A stretch of 64,000 bases of DNA from Coleophoma eucalyptorum (taxonomy: Eukaryota > Ascomycota > Leotiomycetes > Helotiales > Dermateaceae), in assembly GCA_026120035.1 (NCBI GenBank), contig JALRME010000012.1, positions 1,071,293-1,135,292 on the forward strand. Reading direction: 5' to 3'. Shown here piece by piece: positions 55,619 to 64,000 of this stretch (positions are counted from its first letter, which is position 1; every line of letters begins with the position of its first letter). The notes below the pieces were generated by a model. That model was not told the DNA's origin and searched no databases. It was given only the letters and a program-made list of their open reading frames with translations. The translations under genes were made by a program, and so were the position numbers.

Positions 55619-56015
55619 CGACATTATGAGGCGACTTCCTAGTTCCTATTGGAGTTCTATTATTGCCACGAGAGTACTGAACGTCATGGAGGTATTCTGA
55701 AGCGGGTTTCTAGATCGATCCGCTGGCGTCTTGACAGGAAGCGCTGCTTTGTCAGCTGAATGCGGATCGAACAACTCTTTTTGAAACGCGTGCGGATCCC
55801 GTTACCGCCTTGGGCGAGCGAGTCGGATGGGGGGGGTCTATGAACCGCATCAGCTTGGAAATCAATTTAAAAGTTCTATAATTCTGCTGCTAACTCAACT
55901 GCAACCACGAATATAAATTATACTGCTAGGCCAGTCATGTTTCGGTTCTTGGAAATCATGAAGACCATCTTGCGTCTAGATTCATCAATTTATATTTTGC
56001 AGAGCATATATTAAT
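55619..56015. promoter_or_regulatory. Divergent promoter between Zn2Cys6 regulator and MDR reductase
   Basis: 397 bp between head-to-head genes; contains several CGG/CCG triplets and a G7 run near 55830, but I cannot define a binding site. Confidence 0.3.
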
Positions 56016-57167
56016 ATGGCGGATGTTCCAAAAACTATGAGGGCGTGGATTGTCACTGCATCTGGGCAACCTAGGGATGTTCTTCAACTGAAGATAGATT
56101 GCCCAACTCCAGCGCCGCCCCAAACTGGAGAAATCATGATTAGAGTCTCCTATTCGGCAATCAACCCTGGCGAAATCAAAATGATGGGATGGAAGATTCC
56201 ATTCAGGGGGAATAACATCGCCGGCCTTGACTTTGTCGGAGAAGTCATACAAGTTGGACCGTCCGCCTCCAATCCGCCACCACCCTTGGAAGTGCACACC
56301 GGCATGATCGTCGCTGGTACTGTGAATACGATGAAGATGCTTAGCGGAGCCGGTAGCCTGGCTGAGTACCTTGTGCTTCCCGTGCATGCTGTCGCGGAAA
56401 AGCCTGCGGCTTTGGAGGAGTCTGTTGCAGCTGGACTTTTAGGAGTCGCCGGACAGACGAGCGTCACGCTGCTATGCGCTGCTGATTTACATGCGGGCGA
56501 CAGAGTTTTAGTGAATGGCGCGAGTGGCGGTGTCGGTTCAATTCTAATCCAGCTGCTTCGTGGGCTCGGTGCGCATGTTACTGGCATTTGCTCGGGGAAG
56601 AATGAGAGCTTGGTCCGGCGGTTAGGTGCTGACGAGGTGCGTTCATCTTGATAATCGATCCTGATCTCTCATGGAATCTCACATTCTCCGTCTGGCAGGT
56701 TGTGGACTATACCGCTCACGAGTCCTTGTACAATTATCTTTCCTCTATGTCTAAAACATCTGAAAGTAGATCTTTTGATACTATCTTTGACTGCATTGGG
56801 AACCAGACGCTGTATCACAATTCTCCTGCCTACCTGAAGCCCGACGGAAAATACTTCAGCATCAAAGATGGCCCCTTCGGGAAATTCAAGATGAATAACT
56901 GGCCCATTATACTTGGTGGCACACCACGAACATATGTACCAGTCTTTAGTGCAGCATCTGGCTCTTCAGCTGGGGAGATTGCGCGATGCTTCGAAAATGG
57001 ATGGGTTAAGGAGGTTCCCGTCGATTCAATATTCGAAATGGGTGACGTGATACAGGTAAGATCTACCTGCCATTGATTAGTTGCTATTTTTGCTGACTAT
57101 CGTGGAGGCTTTTGAAAGATTAGCAACCAATAGAGCAGCTGGAAAAGTATTTGTCAAGGTGAAATAA
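56016..57167 (+). CDS. MDR-family (reticulon-4-interacting-like) quinone oxidoreductase
   Basis: Three exons (56016-56636, 56699-57055, 57108-57167) give 345 residues in frame; the last intron uses a GGAG acceptor. N-terminal GroES half: MRAWIVTASGQP, VSYSAINPGEIK, GLDFVGEVIQVGPSA. The Rossmann fold has VLVNGASGGVGSILIQLLRGLGA and GADEVVDYT at the exon junction. The C-terminal end FERLATNRAAGKVFVKVK is standard. No zinc ligands, so a zinc-free reductase acting on quinones or enones. Divergent from a Zn2Cys6 factor. Paralogous in family, not close in sequence, to the reductase at 25.1 kb. Confidence 0.88.
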
Positions 57168-57727
57168 GGAATCATAGGCGCCAGTGCATGCTTTAAGCAT
57201 ATGGATCCCCTGGAGATCTCAAATAGGTAGCTTTAGCTCCTGGGAATATGAGAGCTCCTGTCTTTTCTTGATTGTGTTTAAAACTGGAGTACAATGGCGG
57301 TGGTAGCCTGCGCATGATTAGACTGATTATTCAAATCAAGTAACTGCTGAACTCTATTCAAAATCTGAAGAAGTACGGATCAACCCAATATTTGAATTGC
57401 ACGATTAACTAGAGGGAGATGGATCAAGGAATCATTATGTCCACGTTGCGTTCTACTTTGTCTCTCAGGATTCCAGATTTCTATTTCTGCATTAGATGGT
57501 AGGAATGAATATAAAAATGTCTGCTCCAAGTGGCATTGAAGCTTTCGCGAGGATCTCGTTCAAAAGTCCACCTTCCTAATGAATCAATCCACCGGAGCAA
57601 AACTCGTGACTGTCAACTGAACCGACCGAGGCATAGTGAGCTTCCCCATACGGAATGCTATCTCCGAACAATTAATGGTGATAAAATTAGCACGATACAC
57701 CTTTCAACTCACATCACCACCCTTACC
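57168..57727. promoter_or_regulatory. Promoter region of the GNAT gene
   Basis: 560 bp. A TATA-like TATAAAAA at 57510-57517 lies about 210 bp before the ATG. Nothing else is supported. Confidence 0.35.
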
Positions 57728-58440
57728 ATGCAACCCGAATTCCACCTCAGCACCACAATTGGTCCCTCAGACTGGGACCCTATATTTGTCTTCCAATGGC
57801 ACTGCTTCAAAGACTCGCCGCAAATCATGGCTCTCGCCCCGGGCGGCCTTGATCTAGATGTACGTAAAGCGAACATCACTGGGTTCAAAATGGGTGTGTT
57901 TGGTGGTCCAACCGAGAGAGCAATTGCCAAATTGACGGAGACGACGAGTGGGAAGGTTGCGGCTTTTGTTTCCTGTCGGGTGTGGGGAGGTGAGAGGGGG
58001 GTTTTGCACGGGGAGCGACCAGAGCCGATGAAATTGCCTATGATCAAGGACGAAGGGGAAAGGGTATTTTGGGAGTGGTATTGGACGAAGAGCGCTATAA
58101 TGATGTATGAAAACGAAAAGATGCGGGTATATTTCCTTTGCTGAGGCCTTGAGTTTTTGCACTAATAATAATTTAAAAGATTCCACATGTATATATCCAA
58201 GATTTGTGTACGGACCCCACATGGCAAGGTTACGGTGCTGCATCTAAGCTTTTGGGATGGGTGTTTGAGTTTGTAGCGAAAGAGAAGTTGGGAAGTTGTG
58301 TGTTGCAATGTAGCCCAAAAAACAAGTTGTTCTATGAGAGGTTCGGGTTTCAAGCTGTGAGTACTTATATGTATGTAGACGAGGATTTATTTCCAGGAAG
58401 GATCGGACCAACAATTGTATGTATGGTTAAACACATTTGA
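57728..58440 (+). CDS. GNAT-family N-acetyltransferase
   Basis: Two exons (57728-58126, 58180-58440) give 219 residues in phase. The N-terminal half has a FHLSTTIGPSDWDPIFVFQW start typical of fungal GNATs and a KVAAFVSCRVW strand. The second exon carries the acetyl-CoA site: VYIQDLCTDPTWQGYGAASKLLGW (the QGYGAA variant of the Q/RxxGxG/A loop) and LQCSPKNKLFYERFGFQAV. The acceptor substrate is unknown; no targeting signal is seen. Confidence 0.88.
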
Positions 58441-58813
58441 GTACATAAGTATAAAGATAAAGATAAGATTGGACGGGATAGCAACGCAATAAAAGAATAT
58501 TCATTATAGTAAGTTCTAACTATACACACTTATCTCGACACAATGGCTATATATGTACCTTTAGTCATACCGATCTTTTCAATTGAACTATGTCGTATAG
58601 CTCTTTCTATTTAATGTACTAGTGAAAGTTAATCAGATTAAAAATCATGTAGAGTTCAATCGAAAACAGTATTCTATTAGCCGTATACACCGACTAGTCG
58701 CTATTATTATGGATAGTAAAACAAAGAAAGTTCAGAAGACACCTAGATGTGTCTCTCTATGATGAGATCCGTAAATAAATAATGCACATATAGTCAACCC
58801 AGAGACCAAGCAC
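58441..58813. other. Intergenic between convergent genes
   Basis: About 370 bp, very AT-rich; no gene. Confidence 0.3.
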
Positions 58814-59977
58814 CTAGTATGCATAACAGAGTAGGTCTGTATCTGTGCTCATAACATCTGAAACCGGAATATCTCTAGCTAAGCCAAGCATAGGCAATAA
58901 ATCACTTAACTGAGCCTTGGGAGCAGCTGAATCCACTGCATCATCTCCGGTTAACTGTAACTTATTGCCTGAATACTCATCTGTCCGCTGGGTCTTATTT
59001 GCCGTCTGCCACAGCCACCAGAGCCGATCAATCTGAGTATGGTGGAGGAAGAATAGAGGGTCTATCATTCAGTTGCTGTTAATATACATAAAGTTTCAAA
59101 ATTGTGAGGGACAGGGATGGTGCGTACCATTAGGAGACGTTGCTGGACTCATATCCCCTCCGACTCCGCTGTGAATCGCACCATGAGGCCCCGATTCGAG
59201 TTGGATTCGGAAATCATTATAGCTCCCCAGGGCACTTACGTTTGCCACGATCGATGCAGTGTAGAACTGGCCCAGCATGTCGCCAATCTGGTCAGTGCCA
59301 TTGTTGAAGTTGCGCTTGAGGCAGTGAGGTGAGTAGTTGTCCCCAAGGTAGGTAGGGAACAATGATTTGAATGGCCCGTCAGTAACACAGCTTGATGCGG
59401 CATCGCCATTTCCACCAATTCCGGCCAATGGGTCCCATATAGAAGCTGAGGCAGGATCTGCTGCATCTTTGGTCCAGTCCCAGTACCTTATTCGAAGCGT
59501 TAAAGTGTAGTACAGCGGTTTAAAGGCTAATATCCAGACTTACAAGAGGCTACCACTGTATCCGCAGTCTTCCCGGAGTGTATTCTCATATATTTGAATC
59601 CAATACCGGTGCCATGGTAGGAATGAGGCCACAAAGTGAACTATTTAAATAGATTAGTATCAAAACAGATGTTCGGCATCCTTTTTCTGATAAAGTGACT
59701 GACTCTGGTAATTAAGGGCGTTGTGAGTGTGTGCAAAATCATCATAGAGCGTGGTATTGAGACCAATCCGAGATGGGCGAGTAGCTAGGCAATTGACAGC
59801 ACTAGAATATGCGTCTCGTTCTTGTTGGGCCACGGAGCCCCACTCCCGGCGAAGTTCTGGAGAAGTACAAGTGGTCGAGGTAGAATTTCGACGATGCAGT
59901 TGTGGTGCAGCACTCCCAAGTGCTGTGTAGAGTAGAAGAGCACTGAGGGCTGCTCGTTGGATGGATGGATACATCAT
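58814..59977 (-). CDS. Secreted tyrosinase-family copper oxidase
   Basis: Four exons: 59977-59704, about 59640-59550, about 59490-59131, and about 59071-58814. Exon 1 has a signal peptide (cleavage near GSA-AP) and the first copper-A His in FAHTHN. Exon 2 gives the next two His in HFVASFLPWHRYW. Exon 3 starts YWDWTKD and has the copper-B HGAIHSGVGGD. Exon 4 has DPLFFLHHTQIDRLWWLWQ, the last copper-B His. All six copper ligands appear present. It ends shortly after the core, without the long C-terminal lid of classical tyrosinases. Expected activity: oxidation of phenols or o-diphenols outside the cell; a role in metabolite tailoring is also known for this short type. Confidence 0.88.
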
Positions 59978-61067
59978 TGTAAATTTGTTAAAGAACGACA
60001 GGCAGTTTTAAATTGCTTTAGATGGGGTTAATGAGGTGTTGAAACGAAAGTAAACTCGAATGAATGGTGGTGATTATTCCCAATTGAGTACGTGGAAACT
60101 TTTATATATTATTTTCAACATCGTCATAGAGGATGAAAAGGATTTCGGAATATTTGGATTGCATATCAACATATAAACCTTAATTAATTAAATACGAGTG
60201 TGAATTGAGCATCCGATCAGCTAGAATCCATGATATTTAGAGTTTCGTAGTCGCTGCTAAGTTTAGCTTACCAAGTCAAGGGGGAAAAAAAGTATGAAGG
60301 ATGCGAAAGACGACGTAGCCATTCACAGCTCTTAGATCCTAACAGGGGGATCATGGGTAATCGATCCTGAGTGTGGGGAAGACTGTTCATCAGCATTTAA
60401 AATGAGGGAAGTACACGGTCCAAGCTCGTTCATCATGCTCGCTTAATCTAGGTTGCTTGCCACCCAGCAACTGTGGCTATGTTGCCTCAGGGGGTATAAT
60501 ACAGTTTAGATGGATACTTAAGTTGCCTTAAGAAACAAAATCTCGTAAAGGCCGTTGACTGTATATTCCTTTAACACTGGACTTCCAAACACTGTTAACT
60601 CCAATTTCAGTCTGGGCCCGGCGATCTTACTGCATCCATCCACCCATGGCTGAAACAGAATGACTCTTCATTCCTCGTAAATATCAGTTCTAATACCGAA
60701 GCGCCATAAGATTATCTTTGATGGAATTCTGGTCGCTCTTGAGGAAAGTGTGGCAGCAGAAATGATGGTTGAATTTCTTCTAAGGTATATATGACCACAT
60801 GCAATAATCGAAACTGGTGAGAATTATGGGGAAGTGAGCCCTATATCATTTCAATAGCCGAGTTAGAGGTGAATCACTTTGTCAATTGTTCCGAATCTAC
60901 GTTAATATCTCTTCTTTCCTCCTTACTTTGGTATTCTCTTTTCAGCATCGCATTTAAAGGCCTGCCTCCTAGCTTCTCATTTCTAGCCTGTCTGTGAAAT
61001 ACGATCAGAGGTAGAAGTATAAATTTCATATTCCACTTCTCTATCCATGAGATATATTAAAAACTAT
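59978..61067. other. Intergenic
   Basis: 1.1 kb upstream of the tyrosinase and downstream of the GH30 gene. No gene seen; the tyrosinase promoter must lie here. Confidence 0.3.
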
Positions 61068-62616
61068 TTAAAGCTCAACGTTATTTACTTCGAAAGTCAT
61101 AACCATGTCTGTATCGAAGTACGACCAAAAGATTGTCCCATCCAGATATGTGTCATTGTAGTTCACGTATTGGTTGCCACTTCCGATCTCAGTGCTCCAT
61201 CTTGTCACCAGTGCGCCATCGACGCCACCTTGGGTGAACTCCGAAAGATCGAAATTGAGATACTGGGCATCCCCCCAGTTCACCGCTACAATAATTAGCT
61301 TCGATGCATCTGCATCATAAGCCGCAACAGTATAGTCGCTACCCCCAGACAGGATGTACATGCCCTCTGTGATATGTCTTGTGAACTGAGCCAAGATGAA
61401 ATATTTCTGAGTGACATCTCCAATGGTCCCTGCTTCAACATCTGCATCGATCAAGCCCCACCCACTTCCATCCAAAGCCTGCCAGTATACCCATGCAGTA
61501 TTATGTAACCATATGAGATCCAAAATTATGTTGCTTACCAATTCCTCTCCTGTCTCATCAGCCTCGCCATACTCACTATTCCAGACGCTCAATCCTGCAG
61601 CCTGAACAGCAGTGTATAGAGCGTACCTATCACCATCTTGATATTGATAGCCATGCACATTCACACGTCCGACACTCGCTTGGGCAGTGTCGTTAAAAGA
61701 GTTCCATGTGGCTGTCGCTTCATCGTACGTATTCTCATCAGAGGCGGAAACCAACATCCCAGAAAGACCTCGACTATTCAGCTCGTTACGCAAATATATG
61801 ACCACTTCATTTTGAGTATCATGATCGAAATGGCACCCCTCCTGCGTACCAGCATCGCCTGTCCATGAGTCAATAGGTTCGTTGAACGGTTCAACAGAAG
61901 TGAAAGTAATTCCCCATGAATTAACGGCCTCCAAAGCAATGGTTGCGAGATAGACAGCGTGCTGCTGGTAGTTCCAGGCCTGTAGGTTATCGTTACCCCC
62001 AGCATCGTTTCCAGAAGGATTATGGTTAGTACACATCCACCACATTGGCGAGTTAGAAAATAATTCGAAGTAATTAACACCTCTACTCTGCGCTTTAGTC
62101 ATCATAGTGCGTTGATTCGCGTCGGCCGTCCAATTCCATGAACTTGCTGTCAAGTGATCAGTATGAGGAGGTTCCAGCTCAAGATTAAGTAACCCAGCTC
62201 TACGGATGGATATTTTGATATGAGAAGACAAGTTAATACGTACTCGTGGGGTCGCTAGAATCCCAATCCAACCAATACCCATCCATCTGCCGAGTTGAGA
62301 TCATGTCAGGAGATACTACCATGGTAGATCCATCCGGGGCAGTATTGGTGCTGCAAGCTCCCGCATTGTAACGGACAATATTTAGACCTAGACCAGGGAT
62401 CGAAACACCATTGAAGGTAGTATGGTCTGTGGTGAAGAAGATATCTGCGAGATTGTCTTGTTGGCCAAATTTTGCAGCCCACCAAGCTAGAGATACACCC
62501 CACCCCTTCCAAGTCCCCCATTCGGCAACTGGGCTGATAGTTGTTGCTAAATCAGCAGCTGCTAGAGAGAGCAGGAGAGAAAGAAAAAGGAGAGCGCGGC
62601 GGACTGGATAGTACAT
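61068..62616 (-). CDS. GH30-type endo-beta-1,6-galactanase-like secreted hydrolase
   Basis: Two exons (62616-62240 and 62199-61068) give 502 residues. The intron is short (about 40 bp) with donor GTATTA; the nearby GTACGT donor would break the frame. The signal peptide ends near AAA-DL. The catalytic barrel begins WGTWKGWGVSLAWWAAKFG and GLNIVRYNAGA. The acid/base is Glu233 in SVEPFNEP and the nucleophile Glu335 in VWNSEYGE. ELFSNSPMWWM is a hallmark of fungal endo-beta-1,6-galactanases. A C-terminal beta-sandwich (SKLIIVAVNWGDAQYLNFDLS) follows. Expected role: trimming arabinogalactan side chains in plant walls. Substrate is inference from family resemblance. Confidence 0.88.
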
Positions 62617-63829
62617 TGTGGCGGTGAGGACGATACAGAAATGAGTTTCCGGGCTATAGCTCCAGATATCTGAAGCTCACAATCCGACAAACAAGAACAG
62701 CTGGAAGTAAGATTAACCTCTTTGTTTTTATAAACTAGGGTAGGAGCTAGGGGTGTTTATATATTTTATCGCAAGCCTACGGGCCTATCCACACCCTGCT
62801 GTTCCTCGGCACAAACACGGATATGCATGCGCTCAGATTTCACAAAAGCATCACACCGGGACATTGTATATTAGGCTAGAGTCAATTGGAAAGGTGCACT
62901 ATTGCTGGAGAAATAAACCATCCCTATATTATAGGACTAGTGGGACCGGCAGGACTGGGAGGAATATAAATAACCCCACGTGCTGGGGTGAATAGCCGAG
63001 TATTGGATGTCATATGGACGGACTCGTAGTGGTAGTGTCTCGCTTTGCCCTGTAGAGGAACAAGTCCCCGGGAGGTAGCGGGGTTGCATTCCACCGTTGC
63101 AAACTCTGTAATTTGGTTGGAAATATCGCAATTCTACAACGGTTATAGGAAGATAGCTATGATATAGTATAATGGGATTTATTTCAGACTGCTCGATGGT
63201 TTCGTACCGGATGGTGTAAATTATATGCTTGTTTACTCAATATGAATATGAATTCTTTTTGCTCTGCTCTTGGGAATTAAGTCCTACTGAAAAACAATTT
63301 ACCCGGCGTCACTGCAAGCGGCATGTGATTAATACTTGGGATACTTAACCCATGTCGGCTAATGTCCCCAAAAGCGAAGGACGTGAACCTCGTCAATCTA
63401 TTCGCTCTTGATGTCTTACTATGTAATAGGTACTAAGTTAGGTACCAACCGAGTACAGCGTGTTAGGATTACGCTTCCATTTATGTTGCAACCTATGTGG
63501 TGATATCGACATCATCATTCTACTTCTGTACATTGAGATTTATGTACAGTGTATAGTGGCATTCCCTCCTTGAGAACTGTCCTCGTACGGAACTTAGTAA
63601 TTTCGGATGAGATTCGTTACCTGACCTGTACGAGATGGCCCCTCAGCATCACGGATAGTGCTAAACTACGGCCGAAGAAAGACTACCCTCGAATTCTATA
63701 CATATCCATATCCTATAACGACTTGTCAGAAAAGATCACAATAGTATTCGACCACTATACCTTAAGATTTAGAAAGAAAGATCATTATCGCACTATAAAG
63801 AGTTATATATCCATGTCAAACTACTGTTT
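62617..63829. other. Intergenic, right flank
   Basis: 1.2 kb with no supported gene. The open frame starting 63549 runs into the repeat and has no coding features. Confidence 0.3.
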
Positions 63830-64000
63830 GTTAGTGTTTGTTGATCTATATACCTTTTATTTCAACTGTAGCTGTAATAGACAGGTCAAAACGGCAAGGT
63901 AAAAACATAGATGATTCTTCTAAGTGAGTGTGGTGGAGGTCTTATAAATACCCCTTCTGGGTATCGATTCGACCTCCGTAGTAATACAGTCATATGTAGT
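63830..64000 (-). repeat. Repeat family B, copy 2 (cut by window end)
   Basis: The reverse complement of 63890-64000 matches 31161-31290 almost base for base (ACTACATATGACTGTATTAC, GGGGTATTTATAAGACCTC, ACTTAGAAGAATCATCTATG), with weaker match inward to about 63830. The 5' part of the repeat lies beyond the window. Confidence 0.75.

Noticed and set aside
63549..63902. Open frame of 117 codons at the right edge
   Set aside because: Its second half lies inside repeat family B, in the opposite strand sense, with no coding features.

Overview
The window is nuclear DNA of a filamentous ascomycete (Pezizomycotina). Multi-exon genes with short GT-AG introns (about 45-170 bp, often with a CTAAC-like branch point), Zn(II)2Cys6 regulators, a GH18 killer-toxin-type chitinase, GH74 and GH30 secreted hydrolases, a DMATS prenyltransferase and an adenylation-thiolation-thioesterase synthetase are all typical of that group. 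Exon models given here were built by eye; for most multi-exon genes the exon lengths sum to a multiple of three, which is the main internal check. Long gene-poor AT-rich tracts hold solo-LTR-like repeats and decayed genes. No tRNA, rRNA, CRISPR array or bacterial-type element was seen.

Layout. 0-6.6 kb: a LysM secreted protein (cut by the window edge) divergent from a 1340-residue chitin-binding GH18 chitinase. 7-17 kb: relics of an amidohydrolase and two short-chain dehydrogenases, a small prephenate-dehydratase-like protein, and an intact GH74 xyloglucanase. 18-34 kb: a likely secondary-metabolite locus with a P450, an A-T-TE synthetase of the aryl-quinone/furanone type, an MDR-family reductase, a DMATS-type prenyltransferase and, across a repeat-rich gap, an old-yellow-enzyme flavin reductase. 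Copies of one ~280 bp repeat lie on both sides of the synthetase-reductase-prenyltransferase core.

34-44 kb: a decayed FAH-alpha/beta-hydrolase fusion gene, an intact GST, a dead Zn2Cys6 domain, a hypothetical protein, and two direct-repeat blocks carrying ankyrin debris. 44.5-45.7 kb: a seven-TM-like DUF3112-type membrane protein. 46.6-55.6 kb: a serine/threonine-dehydratase-like PLP enzyme, a RidA enamine deaminase, a Zn2Cys6 regulator, an alanyl-tRNA trans-editing protein and a second Zn2Cys6 regulator. The enzymes in this stretch can be linked through hydroxy-amino-acid (serine/threonine) metabolism and damage control. 56-62.6 kb: an MDR reductase, a GNAT acetyltransferase, a secreted tyrosinase and a secreted GH30 endo-beta-1,6-galactanase-like enzyme. 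The right edge enters another copy of an LTR-like repeat.

The most notable content is the synthetase + prenyltransferase + reductase + P450 locus, which resembles the terrequinone (tdi) gene set in composition but has no aminotransferase in the window. The second is the dehydratase/RidA/tRNA-editing neighbourhood.
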